Numbered from the stretch's first letter, positions 37,992 through 50,124 are shown. The stretch is DNA of 64,000 bases from Nephrocerus scutellatus (GCA_947095585.1 OX352764.1:9533001-9597000); one strand, 5' to 3'. Made by a program: numbers and translations. Notes: generated by a model not told the origin, from the sequence alone.

Positions 37992-38914
37992 TACAGGGTG
38001 ATTGACACGAATTGTTACCAAAACAAAACGCCACAGAATATATATAAATAGCGACAAAGCTATTGCATGCAGCACGAAAGTGGCTCTGCGGTATTTTGGC
38101 CCATTCCCGGCGAAGCGCTTGCTTTGAGATGATCGACACTTTGCTATTTTTTTGTCCCAACCTTGCTCTTCAAAATACCCCAAACCGAGAAATCTAGCTG
38201 ATTTGCATACGGTGAATTTGATGGCCATTGGGCAGTGGAAACGAACAGCGGAACGTTGTTTCTCAGCCAATCTTGATTGATGATTGACTCTCGGCGCCGA
38301 GTCCTGTTGAATGGTGCAGGCTCTGCGGCCGAAATGTTTTGTGCCCAAGGCTTCAACGCTCCCTCCAACACATGATCCCGATAAATTTGAGCATTCAAAT
38401 TCAAGTAAATTCTGTCGTTTTGCTTGTTCACATATTGCTCAATAACGAACGATGACTCATCGGAGCATTTGAGCATCGGTGAGACCATGCGTTTTTTGGA
38501 ATTTCAAGGCCTTTAGTCCAAGATGATCTTTCAATATGTGCTGCATCCGTTCGAGCAAAATGTTCGACGATGTTGCAGTGCTTTTCGGTCCACCACCATG
38601 GCGTTTTGCAATGGTGCCAATATAGTTATAACGATTTATGGTGCGATACACAAACATTTTATTCACATGCAGATGTTTTAACTGGTTAACAATCTGCGGC
38701 TGTGGTTTTCCAGCCAAATATAGAGCAATCACACGATTACGCTTGAATTCCATTGCGGATAACTTTTTTCTAAATATTTCTCACTAAAATGCTTTTGTAC
38801 GCTTGTAAACAATGGAATGAACTGTCATTAGTGTAAATTTGAGCGCTCTTTCATCATTGGTTTGAGAGCAATGACAGTCTGAAGTTGGTAACACTTCGTG
38901 TCAGTCACCCGGTA
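37992..38914 (-). mobile_element. Tc1/mariner-type transposon with both inverted ends, internally deleted
   Basis: The ends TACAGGGTGATTGACACGAA.. (37992-38021) and the reverse complement of 38885-38914 agree at 27 of 30 positions and are bounded by TA on each side, the target site of this superfamily. The minus strand codes for an N-terminal helix-turn-helix part (38753-38457: MEFKRNRVIALYLAGKPQPQ), a catalytic part with IEQYVNKQNDRIYL, QQDSAP (in a second frame) and QLDFSVWGILKSKV, and a C-terminal part EWAKIPQSHFRAA (third frame). Part of the middle is missing near 38460-38490. It could not make transposase, but its ends look intact enough to be moved by a relative. Confidence 0.9.
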
Positions 38915-39046
38915 TAAGTGTCAGCTTAATTTTATCTCCGAATATCGTTTGAGATGTTTTAATTTAGAATTCAAAAATTCGAACTGGGAAGAGCTTACTT
39001 TATAAAAGTAAAAAGTAAAATAAATAGTGTTTCTATTTTATTCAAA

Positions 39047-39720
39047 TTCTCTACTTAAACTTCGCGGTCGTGTTTGTTTGTTCGTTTGTATGTTTGTTTG
39101 TGTGTTTGAGGCTGGCTGGCCAAAGCTTGTGTTAAATTTTTAATCCACTTCATAAAACCCATTATAAATTTCTTCAAAATTAACCCCTATGGCAACACTT
39201 TCTGTAAAATTTGGAAGTGAACATGTCACAGGGCACGTAAATTTTACTTTGTTTTACATAGTAAAAGTGATTTGATGCGATATTTCACACACACACACTG
39301 CGTGCTCGTTTTGTGGCAAAATCATCCACCAAACGCCGCAGCGGCGGCGAATAGCGCTGCTCACAAAGCACAGAGCTCAGACTTTGCCGTGATCTGATGC
39401 GATATAGCGAGATTTAAAAATTGTATATTGGGGTCCCCAAGGGGCCGATCGCTCCAAATTTTTGCAAAAAGTGTTTTCCATCGAAGACACACATGTGTAC
39501 CAAATTTAAAGAAAATCGGGTAAATTTTGTAAAATATTTGTATGGGAGCCCATATATATATAACGACCCCATAAATTTTAATAGAAAGTGTTGTCATGGG
39601 AGATATACATGTGTGCAAAATTTCAATAAAATCGGGCTGTAGGAAGTGGGTTAAAAATTGATCACAAGATTTGGCCAGCCAGCCACGGGCAAGTGAAGTT
39701 AATATAGAGAATTAAAAAAG
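39047..39720. mobile_element. Long-inverted-repeat (foldback-like) element, copy A
   Basis: The left end reads TTCTCTACTTAAACTTCGCG, and the right end GAAGTTAATATAGAGAATT is its inverted counterpart. Inside, left AATCCACTTCATAAAACCC and right GGAAGTGGGTTAAAAATTG are also inverted, so each arm is at least 150 bp. Phrases such as AATTTGGAAGTGA and AAATCGGG are shared with all other copies. No protein is seen, so it is non-autonomous. The interior has a CA-rich, GC-rich part at 39285-39360. Confidence 0.7.
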
Positions 39721-40299
39721 AGTATAAAAGTACCGTTAGGTTACTTTCTCCCAGCATGCATTCATGTGTCTTTTATTGAGCATTGATTACTCTCTCTACT
39801 AATTTAATTTTTAAAAATTTTTCATCTAAATTCTCTAATCGCAGAAATTGATATGGGAGCCCCTCGATCCTGGGTCATTTTTTTTATTGTAGGAGAAAAT
39901 CATCGACAGAGACATTTGACATCAGATGTCAAATTTTAAAATGCTCAGATCATTTTATTCTGAGCACGCTCATACTCTGAGCAAATAAGAAACACGAGCA
40001 TTTTCTTGAGAACACTATGACTGCTCTGAACTAATTTATGAAAACGCCAAATGATAGAATATTGTGAAAACTTGTTGTTCTGTCTGTAAGTTGATATCGA
40101 CAACAAAAAACGACATCAATTAAAATAAAATTCAGTAAATAAGAAAGTAAGTTGAATTAAGCATAAAACATGTATGTCTCGTTTCATTTGCTGGGTTCAT
40201 TTGTGCGTGAGCTCAGATTTTTCTCTCTCTCTCTCCACCAACAAAACCATGCCGACTGCGCAGCACACACCACACACAGTCATTAACAAGAACGACGGT
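39721..40299. other. Spacer with remnants of the foldback-like family
   Basis: Scattered short matches to the same family occur (AAATTCTCTAATCGCAGAAA, ATGGGAGCCCCTCGATCC near 39830-39870), but no complete end. No gene is seen. Confidence 0.4.
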
Positions 40300-40570
40300 A
40301 TCTGATGCCACTATAAGAAATTAAAAAATTTTTAAAAAAATCGGGTAAATTTTGTAAGATATTTGTATGGGAGCCCCCCGACCCCGAGGTCCGAGGGCCT
40401 CAAATTTTAATAGAAAGTATTGTCACCGGAAATATACATGTGTGCAAAATTTCAATAAAATCGGGCTATGGGAAGTGGGTTAAAAATTGATCAGAAAATC
40501 TGACCGGCCAGCCACCCAGCCAGCCACGTGCACGCGAAGTTAATATAGAGAATTTAAAAAAAGAGAAGAG
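40300..40570. mobile_element. Foldback-like element, copy B, right arm
   Basis: The right arm shows CAATAAAATCGGGCTATGG, GAAGTGGGTTAAAAATTGAT and the end CGCGAAGTTAATATAGAGAA (~40541-40560), collinear with the right arm of copy A. GGTATCTGATGCCACTATAA (~40295-40315) matches, inverted, the interior at about 60458-60475. Confidence 0.65.
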
Positions 40571-41499
40571 ATTTACAGAAAACATTTAGGTGCGTCTAAT
40601 TAAGTGAACCGGACTGTACTACGGATTCCAAGATCAATTCAATTTACTCTTATTTAGCATAGTTAATAAACAGCTTTGATGCAGCTTTGATTTAAATTAA
40701 ATTCGCAATTCCACTTCTTGTGAAGACTTAAGGATTAGTATTTTAATGAAGAAAAAAATCTACGAGAAATTAAGTTTAATGAAATATTTCCTGAGCTAAC
40801 GCATGATGTAAATAAATCAAAGAACGTCGGAGATCCATTGCAGTCGAATCTCACTAATTGAGAATGAGCAGACTTAAGACTGCGTAGTAGTGCGGGATAT
40901 TATAAGCTAAGCGCTTGTGCCACAAACCACAATTCACAGAGAGCACCAATCTACGATGTGTAGTTGGACATTATGACGACTTGACGATCACATCTTATAC
41001 GGCGACTCATCGTTTTAGATTTATTCTTTTGATCAAACTTTTACATTATACGATTACGATTATTTAGCGGCGACAATGCATGCAGGCGTCACCGGGATCG
41101 GGATCATTTCGCATCAGACCTGACGAGGCTTTGTTGCATTGGTGATCTCTAATCCAATCTGGCAGAGAGACGTAATAGCGACACAAACAAAATTGCTCCG
41201 CTTCCACAAACTGAATTGATGTCATTATCACTTTCATTTATGCGAATTTGATTCGCCTTTTTTTTTTGCTGATGATTTAAGTGAGTGAATTTGCCGTTAT
41301 TTTTAGATTAACTAATTCTGATTAACTATATCTTAGTGTATATGACGCATCTGTCTGTTGTTTTGATGTTGCGGTTTACTAAATATCTACCCAAAAAGAA
41401 TGATGTTCGAAAAGCAAGGCAACTTTAATTACTCCTTCTAATCAATATTTGCACATTGTGTTCTGGATATCAACCGAAAGTTTTAATTCAAATTTTAAT
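40571..41499. other. Stretch with no recognised feature
   Basis: No supported coding region, tRNA or transposon end seen; AT-rich with a moderately GC-balanced part at 40960-41220. Confidence 0.3.
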
Positions 41500-41930
41500 T
41501 TGTTAACCGTGCGAATTTCGAAAATAAATATGGGTCGTGAAATAGCGCCAAGCGGTACCTCTGTGATGAAATTCGTGAAGAAAGTTTGTGAGAAAGGCTT
41601 TTTATTGAATATCAGAAGTGATTCTTGAGCTCGGACAGGTAATACGCCTGAGAATATTGCAGCTGTGGCCCATAGCGTGGGACAGAATCCATCGTCCCGA
41701 CACCAGTCGCAGCAACGGGCCATTAGTCCCACCAACCTGAGCAGAATACTGCGCAAAGACCTCGGATTATTCGCCTACAACGTCCAAATGAATCAGGAGT
41801 TGAAAGCAAATGACTCTTCGATTTCAGTTATCTGCGTTGGCCATAGACCTGCTTGATAATGACGTATATTTTGTTCGAAAAATCCTCTTTTCAGATGAAA
41901 TGCATTTGCATTTTCTTGTAACGTGTGTTT
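41500..41930 (+). mobile_element. Mariner-type transposase fragment, helix-turn-helix part
   Basis: Across frames: NTPENIAAVAHSVGQNPSS (41643-41700), then SPTNLSRILRKDLGLFAYNV and QELKAND, then VRKILFSDEMHLHF (~41872-41910), where the Asp before Glu-Met-His marks the first catalytic residue. This is the order seen in the insect transposase family also present at 29.7, 48.3 and 59.0 kb. Stops interrupt it, and no terminal repeats were found. Confidence 0.75.
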
Positions 41931-42519
41931 TGTGACACGTGTAGCGTGACGCGTTTTCTTTGATACTTTAGCTATCAGGTGGTATTTTACAACACACGAC
42001 TGATTCCATGTTCGGGTTCTCTGGAATCTACGCAATTCAAATTTATTTATTCATTTATTTTTATTTATTATATATACACGTCAAAAAGCGTTTGGTGTGT
42101 TTTCTGCAATTTCCAGTTTCCAGTGAAAATCTCACAGAATATGCTATGTGCTTTTTACAGTGGCTGCGTCACACCAAACAGAGCCTATGAGTGGTATAAT
42201 GCTTTTAAATTATAAATAGCTATTTGAGGTTTAAATCTATGAACGAGATTTAAAAAGCTAAAAGCTGCAAAGGAAAACTTTTGCACCCAACAATCTGTAA
42301 GCATGAGCTCGTACAAAGAACATATCCAAAAAAGCTTTTTGTAAGCTCTTTGATTTGACTTCCACATAGTGTGTATAAGCAGAAGTTTATCGGACTACAC
42401 TATAAACTCTACACCGAATCGAAAACTCTATAAGAATCCAAAAATAATTTTTAACCAAATAATATTTTAAATCTATGTATATAAAATAAATTAATATGTA
42501 AGATAATTAAGCCATAACC

Positions 42520-43229
42520 ATTGGACGTATCGAAGATATATTCACACCATATGGTGGTGCTCCGATAAGTTAGTCTCATTTTGGTAGGTGGCGCTCGAGT
42601 GGAGATATTAATGAAACTGTGGTTTGGTCAGTGGGTACATATCTTTGTTACCTCACCAAGCTCATCATTTGTTGAAATCAGAAAAATGAATTAATAAAAT
42701 GTTCGATTGGTACTCCTAAAGGTTTATCTCTTTTTTTAGCCCAGTAGGAGGTGCTGGAGTCGAAATATTTTTGAAATTGTGATTGTGCATTTATATGTAG
42801 CCTTATCATGTCTAAACCATTGGACGTATCGAAGCTATATTCACACCATATTTTCGTGTGGTGCTCCGATAAGTTAAATTTTTTTTGGACTCGGTAGGTG
42901 GCGCTGGAATCGAGATGTCATCAGGGATAAAATACGTCATCACGCCTTAACTGCTCGATGTATTGATGCCACATTCACACCATCTGTTCGTATGTTGCTC
43001 CAATAAATTTATGTTTTAACCTGGTAACTAGCGCTGGATATTCACGAGTTTTTCATTAGTTTGGTTACAAGTTATTTCATTTTAAAAACAAAGTGTTGTG
43101 AACTAAGTTTTGTCGTATTTCTTGATGATAACCTATATAAGCATAGCAATGTTAATGTTTTTATCAGCCACCGCGCTGATAATAGGAGGTGGGGGTTATG
43201 TGGGTAGTAAAGCGCCCGAGAGCAGCTAG
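42520..43229 (+). mobile_element. Probable Helitron, right end
   Basis: It ends AAGCGCCCGAGAGCAGCTAG at 43229 followed by T, the CTAG|T end after a GC-rich segment that marks Helitrons, and almost matches the end at 45644. Inside, a diverged unit containing CCATTGGACGTATCGAAG and TTCACACCAT recurs at about 42528, 42818 and 42955. The 5' end is not located, and no Rep/helicase coding is visible, so it is non-autonomous. Confidence 0.6.
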
Positions 43230-43299
43230 TTCTCTATATTAACTTCGCGTGCCCGTGTGTTTGTTTATCTGTGACTCGCTGGCGAAATCTTTTGAAACC

Positions 43300-43585
43300 A
43301 CTCATCATCATCATCATATTTGGCTCTACAACCGCGGTCCGGTCCTGGCCTCCCGGGCTTCCGTAATAATAATTTTTTACGGGCGAGGTTATTGGTATTA
43401 CTTTGAAGGGACTAGCCCGATCATTCAGCTTTTCCTGCATTGGAGGAAAATTACCAGCGGCCTCCACGTGGAGGTTTGATCGCACTTTCACCAGTCAGAG
43501 ATAGTTACGGCCACATGCAATTCTAGAGCATTCTGTGTTATTCCCCCTATTTCTGCTGATATCTGACCGCCTGTGATACCACTCA
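43300..43585 (-). mobile_element. Short RTE-derived element (5' segment fused to 3' tail)
   Basis: 43380-43580 matches the RTE 5' segments at 17.4-17.6 and 53.5-53.7 kb (ACCAGTCAGAGATAGTTACG; CTGCTGAT-TCTGACCGC). The other end, on the minus strand, finishes in an (ATG)n-type repeat (43300-43317), as RTE 3' ends do. CCACTCA flanks both sides (~43298 and ~43581), a likely target duplication. At 0.28 kb it lacks the coding region, so it is an internally deleted or SINE-like derivative. Confidence 0.65.
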
Positions 43586-43625
43586 CCCAGCCTATAACCC
43601 ACTTTCTAAAGTTCGATTTTATTTA

Positions 43626-44361
43626 AACTTTGCACACATTTTCCTAACAAGCTAACTAAATGGGCAGATCGTTGTGGTCTGGGAGTAAATCCCCACAAAA
43701 CAGAACTTGTCCTCTTCACTAGAAAATATAAAATTCCACATGTTGACCCACCCTCTATAAAGGGCACAAGCTTATCCTTTTTTGATAACGCTATCATTTC
43801 ATACTGACGGGTCAAAAATTGATAATGGGTTAGGTGGAGGTATTTTCTCAAAAAGGCTAAATATAAGTCTCTCTTTCCTAATCACTGGAGTGTTTTTTAA
43901 GCAGAAATCATGGCGATTAAAGAAGTCCTGTCTTGGCTGAAGAGAAACGTCATATCCACTAAGGATATCCACATCTTCTCGGATAGTCAACCAGTTTTGA
44001 GATCCATAGAACTGGTCTTATAGGAAAGCATGCAGCAAGGCTTGGTGTATTTTCCAATGACTTCTGCAGAAGCTGTATGGATGAGGAAGAGACCATTCTT
44101 CACCTTCTTTGCACATGCACAGCTCTTTCTCTAAAGCGTAAGCTCCATTTAGGAGCCTTGTTTTACGACGACCCTAACGATTTGTCAAGCACTGACATCA
44201 AAAGTCTTCTACGCTTCATTCGAAGCTCCAACTGGTTCAATGAGTAGGGCGAGAAATCTTCTCGATCCATGTGGCATCACAATGGATCATCTTTTGGTCT
44301 CTGTGGGTCGGCTTCCTGCCGACAATCACCTCAACATAATCTAACCTAACTTTGCACACAT
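43626..44361 (+). mobile_element. R1/LOA-like LINE, internally deleted, with 14-bp target duplication
   Basis: AACTTTGCACACAT occurs at 43626-43639 and 44348-44361, a clear target duplication. Between them: LTKWADRCGLGVNPHKTELV and LFTRKYKIP (RT end), HTDGSKIDNGLGGGIFSKRL (RNase H start), ISTKDIHIFSDSQ, then a jump to ARLGVFSNDFCRSCMDEEE and FIRSSNWFNE before the stop, and a 3' UTR ending CCTAACCTAAC. Deletions remove most of the RT and part of RNase H. Confidence 0.85.
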
Positions 44362-44951
44362 GTGTATCAACACATGTAATGACAACACTTTTTGTAAAAA
44401 TTTGGAAGTGATCGGGCGCCAAAGCTTCTATATCAATTTTAATTTTAAAACTTTGCATAATGCGTATCTCCGATTAGAGAATTTACGTGCATTTTATAGG
44501 TTGTTTTTAATTCTCTAAATTAACTTCGCGTGTCCGTGGATTTGTTTGTCTATCTGTCGTGGAAACTTGTAATCATGTAATATGGGTTAAAACCACTTCC
44601 TAAAGCCCGATTTTGTTCAAACTTTGAACACATATGAATCTTCGGTGACAAAACTTTTTATTAAATTTTGGAAGTGATCTGTCAACGGGGTTCAGCTGGG
44701 TCCTGCTGACACCAATTTTTTTTAAAAAATTACGGGATTTTCTTAAAATATAACATGAGTATCTCCAGTGACAACACTTTTTGTAAAAATTTGGAAGTGA
44801 TCAGGTCCCAGAGGGGCTCCCATAATTTTTTTTTTAATTAACCCGATTTAATTAAAATATTATACAAATTTTATATTGTGTATCTCCGATGACAGCACTT
44901 TTTTTTTTTTAAATTTAGTGGTTCTCGGGCCAAGGATCGTTCCCTTTTTTA

Positions 44952-45644
44952 TCTATATGTATAAAAGTGAAACTTTGTATGTGTGTATGTATGTATGTCC
45001 GGTATGGACTGCCAAACCCTTCAACCGATCGCGTTCTAAGTTTGCATATGGGTTTTCTACCATAATAGGCACTTAATAGGCATATTTTGAAAGTGGTCAG
45101 ACTCCTATGTCAAGGGGTCACCATACGAATTTTTTTATTGTTTCTACAAATTGCATGTTTTTATGAATCGATCGCGTTCAAACTTTACGTAGGGGTTTTA
45201 TACCATAATGGGCACTAAATAGGTGTATTTTGAAAATGGTCAGACTCCTGGGTCAAGGGGTCACCATTTCACAAATTGCATACAGGTGTTTTAAAAAAAT
45301 TAACCCGATTTTCTTCAAATTTTATACGCATGAGTCACGAAAACTGCATTTCTTTGATTAGTAGTTATTTTATTTTACACACAGAAAATGTAAAATGTTA
45401 ATATCAGCCACATTTTTAAACTGAATTTTATGAAATTTTTAAGATATATTATTGGCAGGTAGGGGAAAGTTGTAGGTATAGATGGAAGGGCAGACAGGTA
45501 AAATTTAAACATGAGATTTACAAACGTATTTTTAAAAAAATGTCAACGTAAATTATTGGCAGGTGAGGGAAGGTTATAGGCTATAGTACTCCCGTCACCC
45601 CGGGGGTTAATGTGTGCGGTAGCAAAGCGCCCGGGAACAGCTAG
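44952..45644 (+). mobile_element. Non-autonomous Helitron, both ends present (693 bp)
   Basis: It starts TCTATATGTATAAAAGTGAA after an A and ends GCGCCCGGGAACAGCTAG before a T: the 5'-TC and CTAG-3' ends with insertion between A and T expected of Helitrons. (GTAT)n-type repeats follow the start (44978-44999). Internal phrases repeat twice (CAGACTCCT-GTCAAGGGGTCACCAT at ~45100 and ~45240; GGCAGGT-GGGAA at ~45455 and ~45560). No coding region. Confidence 0.8.
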
Positions 45645-45801
45645 TTATTTATATTTTTAAGGTTAAATTAATAGGCCAATAAGGCAACTTTGTACATTAT
45701 CCTAATACAGAAACGTGTTTTTTTCAAATTGTTCAAATTTACAATATTTTACAAATTTAATATATTTTTGTAATAAATTGGAGTACTACAACTACTAGTT
45801 T

Positions 45802-46075
45802 TACTTTCTTTTACTAGTAGTAAAAGTAAGTATAGTAATCATGAAAATGTTCGAACTCGGGATTTTTGCAGATTTACCCATTACCGTATCTGCTGAGTCA
45901 GAAAAAGTGTCTGTGTGTCTCTGTGTTTGTGTGTCTGTGGCTCTGTGTCCACTCTACAGCCCATATTTAAGCTTTTTACATAAATTGGGAGGGCCCAGTT
46001 GATTTTGGCGGAAATCGGCCAAACGGAAGTGGTAGTCGTAGTAGTAAACTACTATGAGAAAATGCAAAAAAAATT
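45802..46075 (+). repeat. Dispersed ~300-bp repeat, copy 1
   Basis: From TTACTTTCTTTTACTAGTAG to ACTATGAGAAAATGCAAAAA it matches 47930-48242 almost base for base. It lacks about 37 bp (between CTACAGCCC and ATATTTAAG) that copy 2 has, and has a different (GTCT)n stretch. It ends in a run of A (46058-46095). Type unknown. Confidence 0.85.
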
Positions 46076-47929
46076 AAAAAAAAAAAAAAAAAAATTAATA
46101 TACATTTACTGAAGATTCCGGTCCCGTCCGTAAAAGAAAGTCGTGTTGTGCCCACACCTCCATTTTTGTAAAATATTTTCAATTCCTAAAATTGGCTTAA
46201 AACACAACTTTTTGTATCTTGCGTAAAAACATATGAGAAATAAATTTTTTCATACACCAACCGAGCAAACCTAATGGATATGAAGCGCCTTCAAACTATG
46301 TACGTATTGTCGTGACAATAACTTAATTAGAATTTGATTTTATCACTAGAAACAAAAAAAAAGTAATGTGTTGTGATTATATTCGCATTGTTACTCGTAT
46401 GTTTGAAAATAAAATAATCGGTCTGCCACTAACAATATGTCTGAGTGCCAATGCGTGTCACTTAGAATAATCAACTTGAGATTCAACAACACTATACAAA
46501 TCTACGAAGAACGTGACAATGTACGAAAGTACAATACATATGAAAATGGGGGTCGTTATGCTCTGTTAACTAGACTTGCACTTGACTTTTTTTTTACTCG
46601 TCTACAATTCCGTGTATATTGACGCCTTTGCCTGTTCGTTTAGTAAGGTAACGATTTAATAATAATATGTAGACTATTGGGTGCACTTTTAAAGTTCATT
46701 TTATGCCAAGAAAAGAGGCTTGTCTGGCTGAGCATGTGACGGAGGAATTGTGCGACCTGTCTGCCGTCTTACCAATTGTTTTTCCTTGTGTTTAAAATTC
46801 GTGATGGATAAGCATTGGATGCATTTATAAGAAGCAGTTGAAGTGTGCAATTATCGCTTCAACTAGTGGTTGCCATTTATCCGAATGAATCTAAAACAAA
46901 ATTTAGAGTTTTGCTGCTAGCGACAAACAAACTATAAACTGTAAAAATAATATCGAATTTGATAGCTGGCGTTAGTTCAGAAATTCTGTACTGGGCCAGG
47001 GCACGTTATAGTCGTAGGATAAGCCATCTGATGATACCGGTTTTACAACACATATATCTGCATGTATTTAAATATATTTTTTAAATGTGTGATTTTGTTT
47101 ATGAATATTGAAATAGTTGAGTAAAAAAAATGTCTTGCCTTTTCATTTGATATTCATTATTTATTATAATTAAATAGCATGGTCTGACATACCAGAGATT
47201 ATCAAAATTCATTTCGCTCAGACGATCCGGACATCGAACTCAAGAGATGTGTGTAAGATCATCGCTTGATTGCATAAGGTTTAGGCATCGCACTTATCTT
47301 ATTATTATTAAATACAACACATTATAATATTGCGGTCACTGACTAGTCAGCCTGTGCTGGCAAGACCAGTTTGATTGGTCTGGAAAAAACAATTTCCAAT
47401 TAGATTTTTATGACTTTTTCGGTTTGATTCAATGATTCAATGAATGGCTATATGGTGAAGCTTTACATGTTGAGCACAATTACTATATTGAGCAGGATTC
47501 AGGTAAAACTGGATTAATTTGTTTTACAAATGTGTGACCACTTTGCTGGGTATTTATGTTGTTAGATGTGCTGTGCAAAAAACAAAATTGGTCGCACTCT
47601 TTCTCACTTTTTAGATTCAAGGTTCTTTAAATTTATAAATTTATCAATGTTTTATTTAACATACGATAGTAAAATAAGCTTCACAATGGATTATAATCGA
47701 AGATAACAGCCCAATACTGAAAGAAATGTGATTTTAGTAAAAATATGCGGGAAAGGTAAGTGTGGAGTTAAATGGAATTTTGTGAATTTCGTGCCTGAAT
47801 AACGTTTAAATGTGACTCAATAAATTGTGCCATGAAATTTGATAAATTATTCAGAGACTGAGAGTACCATTAGGATTCTTTCTAGTCTCAGGAAAATAAT
47901 AAATTTACAACCCCGGGGGATGATTACTT
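46076..47929. other. Stretch between the two repeat copies
   Basis: No supported gene. A 61-codon frame at 46437-46622 has no recognisable domain. AT-rich. Confidence 0.3.
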
Positions 47930-48242
47930 TTACTTTCTTTTACTAGTAGTAAAAGTAAGTATAGTAATCATGAAAATGTTCGAACTCGGGATTTTTGCAG
48001 ATTTACCCATTACCGTATCTCCTGAGTCAGAAAAAGCAAAAAAAAAATCTCTGTCTGCGTTTGTGTGTCTGTGGCTCTGTGTCCACTCTACAGTCCAGAC
48101 GGCTGAATTGATTGAGACGAAAATTCATATTTAAGCTTTTTACATAAATTGGGAGGGCCCAGTTGATTTTGGCGGAAATCGGCCAAACGGAAGTGGTAGT
48201 CGTAGTAGTAAACTACTATGAGAAAATGCAAAAAAAATTGAG
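47930..48242 (+). repeat. Dispersed ~300-bp repeat, copy 2
   Basis: The longer of the two copies, including CAGACGGCTGAATTGATTGA (~48098-48117). Near its start TTTTACTAGTAGTAAAAG is self-complementary. It directly precedes the transposase fragment at 48270. Confidence 0.85.
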
Positions 48243-48269
48243 CTGAAACTTTAACAGAATCTCGGTAAA

Positions 48270-48610
48270 CCACATAGTGCGACTACGATCCGATAGGTGG
48301 CGCTTTGTTTGGGTTAAGGCAATAGCACACATCTCCCGTTGTAGTGATGACAAGGCGGTGATTCATGTGTATGGGTGGCGGATCGGCCGCGAAAAGTTTG
48401 TAGCTAGAGTCAAAATTCCAGCAAATATCGTAGCCGTAAGTGCTTCAGTTAAAAAAGAGCCAAATCTGCCGATTTCATGCCATTCGCAGGAATTAAGAAT
48501 CTCTCAGTCCATATTGTAGCGAATTTTGCGTAAAGATCTTGGCCTACATCCTTACAAAATCAAATTAGAACTGAAGCCTCTTGATAATTTGAATCGCCGA
48601 AACTTCTCCG
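48270..48610 (+). mobile_element. Mariner-type transposase fragment
   Basis: Reading frame 48277-48519 ends VSASVKKEPNLPISCHSQEL-RISQS. After a stop it continues RILRKDLGLHPYKIKLELKP and LDNLNRRNFSD (48520-48615), the N-terminal helix-turn-helix part of the insect family seen at 41.5 and 59.0 kb. The catalytic domain is absent. Confidence 0.75.
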
Positions 48611-48618
48611 ATTGAGCT

Positions 48619-48642
48619 CATTTCATTTCATTTCATTTCATT
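48619..48642. repeat. (ATTTC)n microsatellite
   Basis: About five units of CATTT in a row directly after the transposase fragment. Confidence 0.9.
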
Positions 48643-50124
48643 GTTATGTCCTTATTGAAAACCGCTTTACAATCAGGATTGATAGGCAGACAACATTTTT
48701 ATTATTTTTATTAACTTTAGTAACTTAATTGTTCAAAGATTATTAGATTATGTCATTAATGAAATATCCAAACCAAACACAAGTGTTGTCCTTTGTCAAG
48801 ACATTCTCTGGCTGATCATTCTTAAACTTTGGACTGAGTTCACAAATGGAATACCAGTATGATTTGTTTTGGTCAAAGTGAATTGATAAGAGATCGGCTG
48901 TACGAGTATGCTTGTAGCACATACAACTTTAATTATATGTGCTTACGAAACATGGTGAGATGACGGTCAAAAATAAAGATAAGCGTGACCACCAGAACTC
49001 ATGAGCGATCTTTATAAAGCTAAAGTAAAAAAAAAAGATTCAGCAGAGTCACACCGGACGATTAATTAAACAACAAATCTCAATCACTTTGAATTGACGA
49101 ATTATTCAAACAACCATCCGACAACCACTGAAATTAACCAAAATTAACTAAATTCAATTAGTTGTATCTGGTTATAGCGAGGAGAGTTAGAACGCATACA
49201 ATATTTGGTCTGACAATCGGATTAATTTGGTTTAAATCTTGGTAATTATGTAAGAATACGATTTTTAGAAACAAAATCTGCTTGTAAGAATGTGTAATGC
49301 AAAATACGATGTTTATAATCGCTAAGACTCAACAAAAGTGTGCAATTTTTATTTCATTTCATTTGGAAAGTACGAGTATATATGTGATTTCACTTAGAGG
49401 TATCTAAATGGCTTTCTGATAGAAAAGTGGTTTGGGCCTTTAAATCGTGAACTAAACATCGGTTCCGGTCCTGGCCTGGAAATCGTTTATAAAAATGATG
49501 TCCAGGTACAAATAATTTATTAACTGCTTGAAAATAATATGAAAAATTGGATAAACAAAAGAAACAAAACAATATGACGAAGCTGAGCACGGTGTTAGCC
49601 ATGTTCCGTTGCGATGCAATGTGTAGTCGTAGTACTCGAAATCCGTTAACTGTTGCACTGACGAATAAAATGTCAGATCTTGAAAGTGTTGATTTACTGC
49701 ATTTTTGTTAAATATTTACAACTGCTTCAAAAACCAGAAGTACTTACTCATAGGTGCTATAAAATAGGCAGCTACAGATGAATTGAGCTTTTATATATTG
49801 GTAATTGTCTTCTCTCGTAATTTTTGTTAGTATGATTTATGATATATAAATATCTTAAAACAAATAATAATATCTTTTCAGTATAATATACATATTCCAT
49901 TACCTATGTAGAATTTTGTTCAGTGTTTTAAAAAGCCCTGAGCTCATAAATGAATTTTATCCGAAGATAAAATAACGACACAATAGTTAATATCATGTTA
50001 TCTTCTATCTATCTTTAAAAGACTTCAATGGAAATTTGTTTGCGTTTGCTTTGAAGAAGATGATTAAATGACAAACTATACTATAGCTGTAAAGCAACAT
50101 AGACCTTGTCAAGAAACTACGTAC
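48643..50124. other. Stretch with no recognised gene
   Basis: AT-rich; overlapping short minus-strand frames at 49390-49658 show no domain. Confidence 0.3.

Larger units (their letters stand above)
43230..44951. mobile_element. Foldback-like element, copy C, split by two later insertions
   Basis: The left end TTCTCTATATTAACTTCGCG starts at 43231, immediately after the Helitron end. It is interrupted at about 43300 by an RTE-derived piece, resumes at 43590 (TAACCCACTTTCTAAAG), is interrupted at 43640 by an R1/LOA-like element, and resumes at 44348 (AACTTTGCACACATGTG). A second left end (TTCTCTAAATTAACTTCGCG, ~44512-44531) shows two copies lie back to back or in tandem. The Helitron at 44952 cuts the right side. 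Confidence 0.6.
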
